Part shown: piece after piece, positions 1 to 9,730 of the stretch | How the letters are laid out: each line of letters starts with the position of its first letter | Numbering within the stretch: the stretch's first letter is position 1 | Assembly: GCF_003202695.1 (NCBI RefSeq) | Contig: NZ_QGLL01000006.1 | Span: forward strand, 434,001-498,000 | DNA length: 64,000 nt | Origin: Bifidobacterium asteroides | Lineage (GTDB): Bacteria > Actinomycetota > Actinomycetes > Actinomycetales > Bifidobacteriaceae | Reading direction: 5' to 3' | Made by a program: the position numbers and the translations under genes | The notes under the pieces: generated by a model | Told to the model about the DNA's origin: nothing | The model's input: the letters and a program-made list of their open reading frames with translations, nothing else | The model's database searches: none

Positions 1-305
1 TCATGCAGTCAGCCGAGGTGCTTAACTACATCAAGCGTATGCGTTCCGAGGGCCGCAGCATTCTTATGGTCTGCCACGATCTGCCGGATGTCTTCGCGGT
101 TTCCGACCGCATAGCAGTCATGCGCCAAGGTCGGCTGGTAGGCGTCCTGCCTACGGCCAAGACATCCTATGAGACGGTAATAGCGTTGATTTCAGGCATC
201 GATCCCGAGGATGTCATACAGGACCAGGAGCAGCTGGATGCCATGGCCAGAGCCAAGGCCCGCGTCCACGCCCTGCGCGGCACTAGAAAGATCCTACCTG
301 AGTGA
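1..305 (+). CDS. Sugar ABC transporter ATP-binding protein, C-terminal part (5' end outside window)
   Basis: The reading frame is open from the window edge to a TGA at 303-305, so only the last ~100 residues are visible. They contain the H-loop region of an ABC ATPase (VCHDLPDVFAVSDRIAVMRQG), followed by the VxLISG-type tail seen in monosaccharide (CUT2/ribose-fructose type) ATPases. The Walker A, signature and Walker B motifs lie upstream of the window. The protein would energise import of a sugar through a permease presumably encoded nearby. The charged C-terminal 30 residues (QDQEQLDAMARAKARV) are not a family feature I recognise. Substrate cannot be decided from this fragment. Confidence 0.8.
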   Translation, partial: MQSAEVLNYIKRMRSEGRSILMVCHDLPDVFAVSDRIAVMRQGRLVGVLPTAKTSYETVIALISGIDPEDVIQDQEQLDAMARAKARVHALRGTRKILPE

Positions 306-327
306 TCATGAACGGAGGAACCCTGGA

Positions 328-648
328 ATGCAGCTGATCGACGCTCTTCTGACCATTGTCTGCGCCCTTATAGGGCTGATGGTAGGACTGATCTACGGAC
401 TTCTGCCGAAGAAAAACGACCGACTGACCGATAGGCAGCAACGCTGGACACCTGTCCTATCCCTGATCGGAGTCGGCCTGGTGGTGATTCTCATTCTGCT
501 GGGACACGACCTGGCCTCTTGGGTAACCATCGGAGGAATGGTTCTTGGGCTGCTGGTTGGCATGATACCGCCGCTGCACAAAGCCGCGCTCAAGGCTTTG
601 CCATGGCTGAGACCTCGCACTGACGAACGAGGACGAAAGCGGAGCTGA
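328..648 (+). CDS. Small integral membrane protein, unknown function
   Basis: 106 residues starting MQLIDALLTIV. The ATG at 328 is preceded by GGAGGA at 314-319 with good spacing, which favours it over an upstream in-frame ATG at 211 inside the previous gene. Three hydrophobic segments are visible (about residues 3-24, 45-65 and 68-85), separated by a short basic loop (LLPKKNDRLTDRQQR) and followed by a basic tail (RPRTDERGRKRS). No family recognised. It begins 22 bases after the ABC ATPase stop on the same strand, so it may be the last gene of that operon, but nothing else ties it to sugar uptake. Confidence 0.65.
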   Translation: MQLIDALLTIVCALIGLMVGLIYGLLPKKNDRLTDRQQRWTPVLSLIGVGLVVILILLGHDLASWVTIGGMVLGLLVGMIPPLHKAALKALPWLRPRTDERGRKRS

Positions 649-673
649 AAGTTAAGAACGCCTCTCGCTCGAT

Positions 674-706
674 CATCAATGCGGGGCAGAATATTCCGCT
701 TTGATG
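674..706. terminator. Hairpin between convergent genes (possible terminator)
   Basis: CATCAA (674-679) pairs with TTGATG (701-706) and GCGG (681-684) with CCGC (696-699), with one mismatch between the two helices. It lies between the ends of two convergent genes, where a bidirectional terminator is expected, but neither side has a T-run. Confidence 0.35.
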
Positions 707-709
707 CCG

Positions 710-1591
710 TCAGCCCTTGCTGCTGGAGGGCTCTGAGCTGGTGCCTACCTGCCGGAAGAGGTGACGGACGTTGTGCCAGATGCGTCGGGTGACGCCAGAG
801 TGGTTCATGGAGTAGAGGTGGATGCCGTCCACCCCATGGGCCACCAAGTCGGCGATCTGCTGTGAGGCGTAGATGATGCCCGCTTCGCGCAGGCTGGCCC
901 GGTCGTCGCCCCAGCGCTCCAGGATGGACTCAACCGCTGCTGGAATTCGCGCCTTGCAGACCTCGCTCATGTGCCTTACCTGGCCTTCGTTGGTGATGGG
1001 CATTATCCCGGCCTCGATGGGCACTTGAATGCCAGCTGCACGGGCCCGATCCAGGAAGTCAAGGAAATCGGCGTTGTCGTAGAAGAGCTGTGAAACCAGA
1101 TGGTCCACACCGGCATCCACCTTAATTTTCAGATGCTTAATATCCTCCTGGGGCGAAGTAGCCTCCGGATGGGTCTCCGGATAACAGGCTCCGTAAATCG
1201 ACAGATTGGGCCTACACGACCGAATGTAAGCGGCCAAATCGCTGGCATGGTCGAAGACCCCGGCGGGCTCACGCCCCTCCACGCTGTCACCGCGCAGGGC
1301 CAGCACGGCTGCCACCCCTGCCTCGTCGAACATGTCCAGTGCCTGGTCGATCACCTCGTGATCCGCGTACTGGGCGGTCAAGTGCGCCACGGCAGGGATG
1401 CCGTACTCGACATGAATGGTCTTGGCTATGCGGGCCGTGGCCGTGCGATCTGAGCGTCGGCCGGTCCCGTAGGTCACCGAGATGAAGTCGGGCATCAGCC
1501 CTTCCAGTCCGTCCAACGTGTCGTAGATAGTACCGACCGGGGCATCACGCTTGGGAGGAAAGACCTCCAGGGAAAAGATAGGCTCATGCAT
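710..1591 (-). CDS. metF: 5,10-methylenetetrahydrofolate reductase
   Basis: 293 residues, normal length for MetF. It reduces 5,10-methylene-THF to 5-methyl-THF using FAD, supplying the methyl donor for the adjacent methionine synthase. Family hallmarks are visible: SLEVFPPK near the N-terminus, ISVTYG, HLTAQ, LRGD and SQLFYDN. The start [14 protein letters not shown] at 1591 is chosen because it matches the family N-terminus and overlaps the metE stop by 8 bases (ATGCATGA), giving translational coupling. An open frame extends further upstream but only as a shadow of metE. It is expressed as the second gene of metE-metF. Confidence 0.95.
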   Translation of the reverse strand: MHEPIFSLEVFPPKRDAPVGTIYDTLDGLEGLMPDFISVTYGTGRRSDRTATARIAKTIHVEYGIPAVAHLTAQYADHEVIDQALDMFDEAGVAAVLALRGDSVEGREPAGVFDHASDLAAYIRSCRPNLSIYGACYPETHPEATSPQEDIKHLKIKVDAGVDHLVSQLFYDNADFLDFLDRARAAGIQVPIEAGIMPITNEGQVRHMSEVCKARIPAAVESILERWGDDRASLREAGIIYASQQIADLVAHGVDGIHLYSMNHSGVTRRIWHNVRHLFRQVGTSSEPSSSKG

Positions 1592-3920
1592 GATCCGACT
1601 CCTGACTGGACGACAGTTCCGCACGCACCTGCCGGGCGGCGGCCACCATGTGCTCCAAGCTTGGCCAGGTCTCCTTATCCCCTCGGGTCTTGAGTCCGCA
1701 GTCGGGGTTGATCCAGACCTTGGCTGCATCCAGCTTCTTCAGGATGGCGTGGATCCGGTCCACGATCTCCTCGGTGGAAGGGATGCGAGGCGAGTGGATG
1801 TCGTAGACCCCAGGGCCTGCCTCGGTCTCGAACTTGGCCTCCTGAATGGCATCCAGGACGGTCAGATCGGAGCGGGAGGCTTCGAAGGAGATCACATCGG
1901 CGTCCATGGCATCAATGTCCTTGATGATGTCGTTGAACTCCGAGTAGCACATGTGGGTGTGAATTTGAGTAGTTGGTTTGACTCCTGAATGAACCAACCG
2001 AAAGGCAGGAATGGCCCAGTCCAGGTATCGGCTGTGCCAATCCGAGCGTCGCAGCGGCAGCTTCTCGCGCAGGGCAGCCTCATCGATCTGAATGATGCGG
2101 ATGCCTGCGGCCTCCAGATCCTGGACCTCGTCACGGATGGCCAGGGCCAGCTGGCGGGTCTGCTGCTTATGATCGATGTCCTCGCGGGGCCAGGACCAGT
2201 TCAGAATAGTCACTGGCCCGGTCAGCATTCCCTTGACCACATGGTTCGTGCGGGCTTGCGCATAGGAAGACCAGCGCACGGTGATGGGCCGGGCACGGGA
2301 GATGTCCCCCCAGACGATGGGAGGCTTGACGCAACGGGTGCCGTAGGACTGGACCCAGGCGTTCCGGGTGAACAGGTAGCCTTTAAGATTCTGTCCAAAG
2401 TACTCGACCATGTCGTTGCGCTCGAACTCACCATGGACCAGCACATCCAGGCCGATCTGTTCCTGGTGATCGATGACCTGGTCGATCTTGCGGGCGATGA
2501 AGTCGTCGTAGTCCTCCTGGCTGATTTCCTTCTTGCGCAGGCGAGCCCGCTCGACGCGAACCTCGGCGGTCTGGGGGAAGGACCCGATGGTGGTCGTGGG
2601 CAGCAGGGGCAGGCCCAGCTCCTGGGCCTGGATCCTCTGGCGCTCGGGCCGGGCCGGGGTACGCACGAAGTCCTCGTCCTTAAGGCCGGCCAGGCGCTGC
2701 TGCACCTGGCGGTCGGGCTGGACGCGGCTGCCATCGAAGAGCTTCTGGTTGTTAGCAAGAGCCTCGCTGGAGCGGCGCTGGTCCTCGTCGGCATCGGCCA
2801 GCTGCGCCAAGTCGTGCAGCTCGCCCAGCTTCTCCAGAGCGAAGGCGAAGTGGGGGCGTACGGTGTCGGCATCCAGCCCGTCCTCGTCGGCCACTGTATA
2901 GGGTACATGCAGCAGGGAGCATGCGGTGGACACCACCACGTTCGAGGTCACCTGGTGCAGGGCATCCAGGAGGCCCAGGCTGACTGCATAGTCATTACGC
3001 CAGATGTTGCGGCCGTTGATCAGGCCTGCGAAGATAGTGGTTCCCTCTGGTACGCCGTGTTCCTTGAGGGCCGCCAGATTCTCATCCCTGCCCTCGACCA
3101 GATCCAGGCCGATGCCGTCGAAGCCCAGATCAGCCAGCCGGTCATAACAGTCCCCCACATGGCCGAAGTAGGTGTTGATCAGGACACGGACCTTGCCCCG
3201 ATCGCTCTCACGGGCCTTGAGGGTAGGTGCATAGAGGGTCTCGAAGAGTTCCAGGTCGCCCTGTTCCTTGTCCAGGACCAGGTAGGGCTCGTCCAGCTGC
3301 ACCCAGTCGGCGCCTAGGCTGATGAATCGCTCCAAAATGGCCGCAAAAGCCTTGGCCAGGTCCTGGACCAGTGTCGGGTCAGGATCCAGCTGCTCGCCCT
3401 GGGGGCCACGGGCCAGCTTCAGAAATGTGTAGGGGCCGATCAGCACCGGCTTGGCAGCGATACCCTGCTCACGCGCCTCCTGGAACTCCTTGAAGGGCTT
3501 GTCGCCTTCAAGGGCGATTTTGGTGTTCTGATCGATCTCGGGCACCAGGTAGTGGTAATTGGTGGTGAACCACTTCTTCATAGGCAGGGCGGTCACGTCA
3601 CCTTGCTCCCCCTGGTAGCCACGGCCCATGGCGAAGAGGGTGTCTTCGGAGCCCAGGCCCAGCTTCCGATAGCGCTCAGGCACGACGCCCAGGAGGATGG
3701 ATGTATCCAATACCTGGTCGTAGTAGCTGAAATCATTGACGGGAATCAGGTCGACGCCGGCCTCCTGCTGAAGCCTCCAGTGCTTGGTCCGCAGATCGGC
3801 GGCTGTGCGCTGGACCTCTTCAAGATTCCGTTCGCCCTTCCAGTAGCCCTCGATGGCCCTCTTGAGTTCACGATGCGCACCGATGCGCGGGAACCCGGAC
3901 ACGGATGTAATCGCTGCCAT
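1584..3920 (-). CDS. metE: Cobalamin-independent methionine synthase (5-methyltetrahydropteroyltriglutamate-homocysteine methyltransferase)
   Basis: 778 residues, full length. It transfers the methyl group of 5-methyl-THF(Glu)n to homocysteine in the last step of methionine synthesis. The N-terminal barrel starts at [19 protein letters not shown]. The zinc ligands in the C-terminal barrel are all present: His656 and Cys658 in HTHMC, Glu680 in SFE, Cys741 in NPDCG; their spacing (2, 22, 61) is the same as in the E. coli enzyme (known H641, C643, E665, C726). The start at 3920 is supported by GGGAGG just upstream. First gene of a two-gene unit with metF. A 29-bp inverted repeat lies about 80 bases upstream and may carry its regulation. 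Confidence 0.97.
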   Translation of the reverse strand: MAAITSVSGFPRIGAHRELKRAIEGYWKGERNLEEVQRTAADLRTKHWRLQQEAGVDLIPVNDFSYYDQVLDTSILLGVVPERYRKLGLGSEDTLFAMGRGYQGEQGDVTALPMKKWFTTNYHYLVPEIDQNTKIALEGDKPFKEFQEAREQGIAAKPVLIGPYTFLKLARGPQGEQLDPDPTLVQDLAKAFAAILERFISLGADWVQLDEPYLVLDKEQGDLELFETLYAPTLKARESDRGKVRVLINTYFGHVGDCYDRLADLGFDGIGLDLVEGRDENLAALKEHGVPEGTTIFAGLINGRNIWRNDYAVSLGLLDALHQVTSNVVVSTACSLLHVPYTVADEDGLDADTVRPHFAFALEKLGELHDLAQLADADEDQRRSSEALANNQKLFDGSRVQPDRQVQQRLAGLKDEDFVRTPARPERQRIQAQELGLPLLPTTTIGSFPQTAEVRVERARLRKKEISQEDYDDFIARKIDQVIDHQEQIGLDVLVHGEFERNDMVEYFGQNLKGYLFTRNAWVQSYGTRCVKPPIVWGDISRARPITVRWSSYAQARTNHVVKGMLTGPVTILNWSWPREDIDHKQQTRQLALAIRDEVQDLEAAGIRIIQIDEAALREKLPLRRSDWHSRYLDWAIPAFRLVHSGVKPTTQIHTHMCYSEFNDIIKDIDAMDADVISFEASRSDLTVLDAIQEAKFETEAGPGVYDIHSPRIPSTEEIVDRIHAILKKLDAAKVWINPDCGLKTRGDKETWPSLEHMVAAARQVRAELSSSQESDHA

Positions 3921-3999
3921 GAAACCTCCCAGTTTCGTCCTGATGTCTCCGGTCAGCCTATCAGCGGCGGGGGGAGGCGGGTAATTGGTGCAAATAAGG

Positions 4000-4028
4000 T
4001 GTCGCCATAACTTGAATCGATAGCGACA
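4000..4028. promoter_or_regulatory. Imperfect inverted repeat upstream of metE, candidate operator
   Basis: TGTCGCCAT (4000-4008) and ATAGCGACA (4020-4028) form two 9-base arms that pair except for one G/T position, around an 11-base centre (AACTTGAATCG). The site is 80 bases 5' of the metE ATG, in a ~180-base gap that otherwise shows no gene. The arrangement fits a dimeric regulator site for methionine genes, but no regulator is encoded next to it and the motif is not one I can assign. Confidence 0.4.
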
Positions 4029-4098
4029 GAGCCACAAGCACGGGACTGCTGGTCACTAAGACCGCCAGTAGAAGGCTCTTTCCAGCTTATCCTGCTCG

Positions 4099-4659
4099 TC
4101 AGCCCTGAAGATCCTGGGGGCCCAGAATGCCAAGCAAACGGGCCTGATGTATTCCCCAATCGGTCAAAGGCCGCTCAGAGCCCAGCAGAACCATGGTGGC
4201 CGGAGGCAGTCCAAGATTGAGTAGGTCCAAAAGGTCCGGATCAGAGCTGTTCTCGGCCAGCCACTGTGAGCAGATAGACATGGTGGGCTCATGACCCAGG
4301 ATCAGGACTCGGCGGTCACGATCCTCGGTCTGCGCCAACTGGTCGAAGACCGCCTGCATGCCGGATTCATAGAGGGATTCCCGGTAATCAACCCGCGGTC
4401 CATCCCCCAAAGGCATGAGCATGCCGTCCAGGGTCTGACGGGCTCGTGGTGCACCCGAGCAGATGATGCGGTCGGGCACGAGACCCAAAGCAGCCAATCC
4501 ACGGCCCATGGTCCGGGCCTGCTGCTGGCCCCGGTCGGTCAGCTGACGGCTGCGATCGCCCTGTGCCCCCTGGCGTTCGGTCTTGGCGTGACGCATAAGC
4601 ATGAGGGTTCGGCTGCACCTGTGCAGATCCTCTGCCTTTAGACCTTTTCGCAGACCCAT
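4099..4659 (-). CDS. SixA-type histidine phosphatase
   Basis: 186 residues of the histidine phosphatase superfamily. The catalytic RHAK motif (LMLMRHAKTERQG, about residues 22-34) and the second histidine in LGHEPTMS are present, as in phosphohistidine phosphatase SixA. The family removes phosphate from phosphohistidine proteins or small phosphoesters; the substrate here is unknown. The ATG at 4659 has AGGAAG five bases upstream and is preferred over an in-frame ATG 27 bases upstream. Monocistronic by appearance; the neighbours (metE, a tRNA methyltransferase) do not suggest a partner. Confidence 0.82.
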   Translation of the reverse strand: MGLRKGLKAEDLHRCSRTLMLMRHAKTERQGAQGDRSRQLTDRGQQQARTMGRGLAALGLVPDRIICSGAPRARQTLDGMLMPLGDGPRVDYRESLYESGMQAVFDQLAQTEDRDRRVLILGHEPTMSICSQWLAENSSDPDLLDLLNLGLPPATMVLLGSERPLTDWGIHQARLLGILGPQDLQG

Positions 4660-4739
4660 GCATGCTTCCTTTCCCGAAGTTCCCATCAGGCTTCTTTTCC
4701 ATTATGACAGAGCTGGCTGAAGGTACGGGTCATAGGCGA

Positions 4740-5873
4740 TCAGATTTCTGGCTCCTTGCCGCCTTCCAGAGTGCGCACCTGATGGTCCAGATCACGCAAC
4801 ACCTTGCGCAGCTTGCGATCGGAGACCCGGCGCAGCTCCAGATCCTCAAGTTCTTCCAGGTCCTCCATCTTGCGCTCGCGATTGTTGCCGCTGATCTGGG
4901 AAGGCTGCCGGTTTTGATCCACGTCAGTCTGGTAGTCCTTGGTGGCCCGGATATGCTTGCGGAGAGCCTGCTGGCCGGGAGCCATGGCCCTGCTGGTCAA
5001 AAGGAAGCCGGTGTGCCCAATCATCTCATGTTCAGGTCGGACCGCCAGACCATCGGCCTTCCAGGAGCGCTCCAGACTCTCCATGATCTCAGGCTCGGTC
5101 CATCGGCCGTCGGCGCGCAGAGCCTCGGCTAGTCGGCTGAGCTGAGTGGTAGTGGTGATGTAGGCGGTCAGCAGGCCGCCAGGGGCCATGACACGATAAA
5201 CCTGCTCCAAACGGTTCCAGGGGTCCAGCATGTCCAGAACGATACGGTCGAACTCGTCCTCGGGCAGATCGGCTGCAACAGTGTCGAAATCGCCAGTACG
5301 CAGGTCCCACCGGGCAGGGCGCTGACCAAAGAAAACCGTGGCATTGCCCATGGCCACCCGGGCGAACTCCTCCCGCCGCTCGATACTGGTCAGTTTTCCT
5401 TCCGTACCAATGGCATCCAGCAGGCCCAGACTCATGGCCCCTGAGCCTGCTCCCGACTCCAAGACCCTCATGCCAGGACGGATGTCGCCCAGAAGAATGA
5501 CCCTAGACACATCCTTGGGGTACATGATCTGGGCGCCGCGAGGCATTGAGAGAATGTAGTCCTCAAGCCGCGGGCGCATGACAGTGAAGGCCCACCCTCC
5601 TACCCGTCGTGAGGATTTCCAAGGCTTGGACCTATCATGCGCCTCTGTGTCTGTGCCAGCATCCTGCTTGGTACGTATTTGACGCCACTTGTCAGCCGAG
5701 ATGGTCACCACTACTGATCCCTCAGGCACTCCGATCATGGCTTCATGCGGCAGAAGGCCGTGGTCAGTCTGGGTCAGGCCTCCTGGTTCCAGCATGACCG
5801 TCAGCTTGCGGCCACGCCGATCAGTCAGCTGGACCCGCTCCCCTACGCTCAGCGGACCGCGTCGAAAGCTCAT
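4740..5873 (-). CDS. trmI: tRNA (adenine-58-N1)-methyltransferase, TrmI family
   Basis: 377 residues. Family enzymes methylate A58 in the T-loop of tRNA with S-adenosylmethionine, usually as homotetramers. The N-terminal beta domain begins RRGPLSVGERVQLTDRRG; the Rossmann motif I is RVLESGAGSGAMSLGLL near residue 135, followed by the acidic ribose-binding loop (SIERREEFA) and the motif IVLDMLDPW. The C-terminal ~70 residues (NNRERKMEDLEELEDLELRR onward) form a charged, probably coiled extension that is longer than in many TrmI proteins. It ends only 7 bases before the ABC exporter pair in the transcription order (the exporter genes lie upstream), so it may be read through from them. Confidence 0.88.
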   Translation of the reverse strand: MSFRRGPLSVGERVQLTDRRGRKLTVMLEPGGLTQTDHGLLPHEAMIGVPEGSVVVTISADKWRQIRTKQDAGTDTEAHDRSKPWKSSRRVGGWAFTVMRPRLEDYILSMPRGAQIMYPKDVSRVILLGDIRPGMRVLESGAGSGAMSLGLLDAIGTEGKLTSIERREEFARVAMGNATVFFGQRPARWDLRTGDFDTVAADLPEDEFDRIVLDMLDPWNRLEQVYRVMAPGGLLTAYITTTTQLSRLAEALRADGRWTEPEIMESLERSWKADGLAVRPEHEMIGHTGFLLTSRAMAPGQQALRKHIRATKDYQTDVDQNRQPSQISGNNRERKMEDLEELEDLELRRVSDRKLRKVLRDLDHQVRTLEGGKEPEI

Positions 5874-5879
5874 GCCTGC

Positions 5880-7826
5880 TCAGCCCTCCTCGCCCTTGGT
5901 GAACTGGGAGTTGTAGAGGGAGGCATAGGCGCCGCCGCGGTCCAGCAGCTGGTCGTGGGTGCCCTGCTCGACCACCGAGCCGTGGTTGACCACCAGGATC
6001 AGGTCGGCATCGCGGATGGTGGACAGCCGGTGCGCGATGACGAAGGAGGTCCTGCCCTTGCGCAGGGTGTTCATGGCCTGCTGGACCAGCAGCTCGGTCC
6101 TGGTGTCCACCGAGGATGTCGCCTCGTCCAGGATCAGGATGTCCGGGTCGGACAGGAAGGCCCGGCAGATGGTCATCAGCTGGCGTTCGCCCTGGCTGAG
6201 CTCGCTGCTGTCCTCATTGAGCACGGTGTCGTAGCCCTGGGGCAGCTTGCGGATGAACTCGTCCACGTGGGTGGCCTTGGCGCCCTTGATCATGGTCTGG
6301 TCAGGGATCGTCTGCCCCTCGTCCAGACCGTAGAGCAGGTTGTCGCGGACGGTCCCGTCAAAGAGCCAGGTGTCCTGCAGGACCATGCCGAAGTGGCTGC
6401 GCAGATCGTGGCGGGTCACCTTGGAGGTGTCCACGCCATCGATGGTGATGCGTCCGCCCTGGATCTCGTAGAAGCGCATGAGCAGGTTGACCAGGGTGGT
6501 CTTGCCTGCCCCGGTGGGACCGACAATGGCGATGGTCTGCCCGGGCTTGGCCTCGATGGACAGGTCCTTGATCAACGGCTCGGCCGGATCGTAGGAGAAG
6601 CGGACGTGGTCGAAGCGGACATGTCCCTCGACCTTGCCTTCGGTCTCCTGACCCAGATGGTCGGGATGTTCGATGTCCGGCACCTCCTCGGCCTCGTCCA
6701 GGAAGTCGAAGACCCTGCGGCAGGAGGCCAGGGAGGACTGGAGCATGGTGCCCATGGAAGCCAGCTGCCCGATTGGCTGTGAGGCCTGACGGGTGTACTG
6801 GGTGAAGGCCTGCAGGCCGCCCAGGCTCATGCTGCCGTTGAGCACGTGGACGCCGCCGATGATGACCACGATCACGAAGCTCAGGTTGCCGAAGAAGGTT
6901 GACATGGGCGTAACCAGGGCCGAGAAGAATGAGGCCTTGAAGCTGGCCTGGTAGAGCTCCTGGTTGCGCTCTTCGAACTCTTCCTCGGCCTTGCGTTGGT
7001 GTCCGAAGGCCCGGACCACCATATGGCCGGAGAACATCTCCTCCACATGGCTGTTGACCTGGCCGGTGCGGATCCACTGACGGGTGAACTGAGGCTGGGT
7101 CTTCTTGAGGATAATGCCCGCGCACAGGGCCATGACCGGGATGATGATGAAAGCGATCAGGGTCAGCAGAGGCGAGATGGTCAGCATCATGATGAAGGCA
7201 CCGATGATGGAGAAGACCGAGAAGAGCAGCTCGCCCAGGATCTGTTGCAGGGTGCCTGAGATGTTGTCGATGTCGTTGGTGGTCCGGCTCATGACCTCGC
7301 CGCGCGGGGTCCGGTCGAAGTACTGCAGGGGTAGCCGGTCCAGCTTGTCCTCGATCTGCCTGCGCATGGTGTAGACAGCGTCGGAGACCAGCCGGGTCAT
7401 CAGGAAGTTCTGCACCAGCCTGACCAGGATGGAGATCAGGTAGATGCCGATGACGAACATGAGGATGGTGCCGAAGCGCCCCCAGTCGATGCCGACACCC
7501 ACCTGGACGTTCATGGAGTCGATCATCCGGGCGAACTTGTCCTGCCCGCGGGATTGCAGGTAGACGACCACAGCCTGCTTGGGAGTGCCTGGCTTGGCGC
7601 CCATCTTGACCAGCATGGACCCTAGCAGCCCCTCGAAGAGGACGTTGGTGGCCTCGCCCATGACCTTGGGGCCGATGACGATCATGGCCACGGCGGTCAT
7701 GCCGGATAGGACCATGACGATGACCCTCCAGGGACTGGCCAGCAGATAATGGACCAGCCGGCCCACGGTGTGGCGACGGCCGCCCACGGCCTGCGAGCCT
7801 GTATTTGTGCTCAAGTTCTTAGCCAT
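5880..7826 (-). CDS. ABC exporter, permease-ATPase fusion (consensus-site partner)
   Basis: 648 residues: six-TM exporter domain (about 35-370) then a nucleotide-binding domain. Walker A GPTGAGKTT, signature LSQGERQL, Walker B ILILDEATSSVD with catalytic Glu, and switch His in IAHRLST are visible. It starts directly after the stop of the upstream half-transporter (TAG at 7827-7829, ATG at 7824-7826), indicating a coupled heterodimer of the BmrC/D or TM287/288 kind. This family exports drugs, lipids or peptides; the substrate is unknown. The N-terminus up to residue 15 (TNTGSQAVGGRRH) is polar. Its own ATPase motifs are canonical, whereas its partner is degenerate. Confidence 0.9.
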   Translation of the reverse strand: MAKNLSTNTGSQAVGGRRHTVGRLVHYLLASPWRVIVMVLSGMTAVAMIVIGPKVMGEATNVLFEGLLGSMLVKMGAKPGTPKQAVVVYLQSRGQDKFARMIDSMNVQVGVGIDWGRFGTILMFVIGIYLISILVRLVQNFLMTRLVSDAVYTMRRQIEDKLDRLPLQYFDRTPRGEVMSRTTNDIDNISGTLQQILGELLFSVFSIIGAFIMMLTISPLLTLIAFIIIPVMALCAGIILKKTQPQFTRQWIRTGQVNSHVEEMFSGHMVVRAFGHQRKAEEEFEERNQELYQASFKASFFSALVTPMSTFFGNLSFVIVVIIGGVHVLNGSMSLGGLQAFTQYTRQASQPIGQLASMGTMLQSSLASCRRVFDFLDEAEEVPDIEHPDHLGQETEGKVEGHVRFDHVRFSYDPAEPLIKDLSIEAKPGQTIAIVGPTGAGKTTLVNLLMRFYEIQGGRITIDGVDTSKVTRHDLRSHFGMVLQDTWLFDGTVRDNLLYGLDEGQTIPDQTMIKGAKATHVDEFIRKLPQGYDTVLNEDSSELSQGERQLMTICRAFLSDPDILILDEATSSVDTRTELLVQQAMNTLRKGRTSFVIAHRLSTIRDADLILVVNHGSVVEQGTHDQLLDRGGAYASLYNSQFTKGEEG

Positions 7827-9590
7827 CTACTCGGCCCTCCCCTCGTCAATGCTGAGCTCTTCCACATCGGGACCCTGCCCGCCCTGGGACTGGACGATCT
7901 CCTGATAAGTAGCGCAGTCCTCCATGAGCTGGTCGTGGGTGCCCCGGCCGACGATGCGGCCTCGGTCCAAAACCAGAATCTGGTCGGCCTGACGGATGGA
8001 TGCCGCCCTCTGGGCCACGACGATTTGTGTGGCTTGGCGGGTGACTGGCACCAGGGCCTCATGCAGTGCGCGGTCGGTGGTCATATCCAGCGCGGAGAAG
8101 GAGTCGTCAAAGGTGTAGATGCGGGGGTTGCGCAGGATGGCCCTGGCCATGCAGAGCCGCTGCTTCTGCCCGCCGGAGAAGTTGGTGCCGCCCTCGGCCA
8201 CACGAGCGTCCAGGCCCTCGGGAATCTCTCGCACGAAGTCCTCGGCCTGGGCGATGCGCAGGGCTTCCCAGATGCGGTCATCGCCGGCGTCGGGATCACC
8301 ATAATGCATATTGTCGCGGATGGTGCCGGTGAAGAGTGTGGCTTTCTGCGGGACTGGCCCGAAGATCAGGGCCAGCTGGTCGGGGTCGTACTCGCGCACG
8401 TCATGGCCGTCCACGAGAACCTGGCCGTCGGTGACGTCGAACATGCGGTTGGCCAGTCGGATGATGGTGGACTTGCCTGATCCCGTTGCCCCGATGATGG
8501 CCGTAGTCGTCCCCGGACGTGCTGTGAAAGAGATATCCGAAAGGACCGGATCCTGGGCGCCCGGATAGCTGAAGTCCACATGCTTGAACTCCAGCAGGCC
8601 CTGAGGGTGTTCATTGCGGTAGGGATGCGCGGGAGCGGCGATCTCGCTAGTGGCCTCCAGGACCTCGTTGATCCTTCGAGCGGCCACAGCGGCCCTAGGC
8701 AGCATCACCGACATCATTGCAGCCATCATCAGGCCCGACAGGATGATCATCAGGTACTGAATGAAGGCCTGCAGGGCGCCTATCTGCATGGCTCCGGAGT
8801 CGATGCGGCGGCCGCCGAACCACATGATGGCCACGTTGGACATGTTCAGCAGGAACCACATGAGCGGCACCATCATGCTCATCAACCGACCGGTGGAGAT
8901 CAGGACGCCGTATACGTCGCGGTTGGCCTTGTCGAAGCGAGACGCTTCGGTCTTCTCGCGGACGAAGGCACGGATGACACGCACCCCGGAGATCTGCTCA
9001 CGGACCAGGCGGTTGACGGAATCCAGCATGTTCTGCAGTCGTGTGAACAGGGGTCCCATCCTGCCCATAAGCACCAATGCCACCAGGAGGATCAGTGGGA
9101 CGATCACCGCTAGAGACCAGGTCAGGGGGCCATCCTGGCGCAAAGCGAGTATCAGTCCGCCGATCAGCATGACCGGAGCCTGCAGAATGATCATCAGGGT
9201 CTGCATGGTGGTCATCTGCATCTGCTGGACGTCGTTGGTGGTCCGGGTGATTAGGGAACCCGCCGAAAAGCGCTCAATCTCATTAAGGCTGAAACCTTCG
9301 ACTGAGGCGAACAGATCCCTGCGCAGCTCGTAACCCATCCTCATGGCCAGCCGCGTGGCGCAGTATACAGCGACCACGTTGGCCACGATCTGGACGGCGG
9401 TGATCCCCATCATCTGCCAGCCGATCCTGTAGATGGCATCCTGGTCGCCTACAGCCACGCCCTTGTCGATGATGTCCGCCTGCAGGTTGGGCAGGTAAAG
9501 GTTCAAGGCCGTCTGCGCCACCTGAAAGAGCACCAGAACGGCCACCTGAACCCAGTACGGCCGCAAATAGCGGGTCCATATCTTGATCAC
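7827..9590 (-). CDS. ABC exporter, permease-ATPase fusion (degenerate-site partner)
   Basis: 587 residues from a GTG at 9590, chosen because AAGGA lies 7 bases upstream and the protein then begins VIKIWTRYLRPYW as half-transporters do; an open frame continues 57 bases upstream. Six TM segments precede the ATPase domain: Walker A GATGSGKST, signature FSGGQKQR. The Walker B is TFDDSFSALD, with Asp where the catalytic Glu normally is, and the switch histidine is replaced by Gln (VVAQRAAS). Both changes are typical of the inactive-site subunit of heterodimeric exporters. It is the first gene of the pair and abuts the next start. Confidence 0.9.
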   Translation of the reverse strand: MIKIWTRYLRPYWVQVAVLVLFQVAQTALNLYLPNLQADIIDKGVAVGDQDAIYRIGWQMMGITAVQIVANVVAVYCATRLAMRMGYELRRDLFASVEGFSLNEIERFSAGSLITRTTNDVQQMQMTTMQTLMIILQAPVMLIGGLILALRQDGPLTWSLAVIVPLILLVALVLMGRMGPLFTRLQNMLDSVNRLVREQISGVRVIRAFVREKTEASRFDKANRDVYGVLISTGRLMSMMVPLMWFLLNMSNVAIMWFGGRRIDSGAMQIGALQAFIQYLMIILSGLMMAAMMSVMLPRAAVAARRINEVLEATSEIAAPAHPYRNEHPQGLLEFKHVDFSYPGAQDPVLSDISFTARPGTTTAIIGATGSGKSTIIRLANRMFDVTDGQVLVDGHDVREYDPDQLALIFGPVPQKATLFTGTIRDNMHYGDPDAGDDRIWEALRIAQAEDFVREIPEGLDARVAEGGTNFSGGQKQRLCMARAILRNPRIYTFDDSFSALDMTTDRALHEALVPVTRQATQIVVAQRAASIRQADQILVLDRGRIVGRGTHDQLMEDCATYQEIVQSQGGQGPDVEELSIDEGRAE

Positions 9591-9730
9591 GTCAACATCC
9601 TTCACGCATACGGGTCTGCCGCGGTCTCCGGACAGACAAACCACCACAGTCTATACCCGCGCCTTGGTAAACGAATTTGCTATTCCTTGAGCTGATACGG
9701 GCGTGTCAGAACGACGATGGCCAGTGGCGT

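Noticed and set aside
1989-3317. Open frame of over 400 codons on the plus strand within metE
   Set aside because: Shadow of metE, which has all zinc ligands; the frame has repetitive Gly/Leu/Val composition and no family signature.
5745-6782. Plus-strand frame over the ABC exporter gene
   Set aside because: Antisense shadow of a complete exporter with intact motifs.
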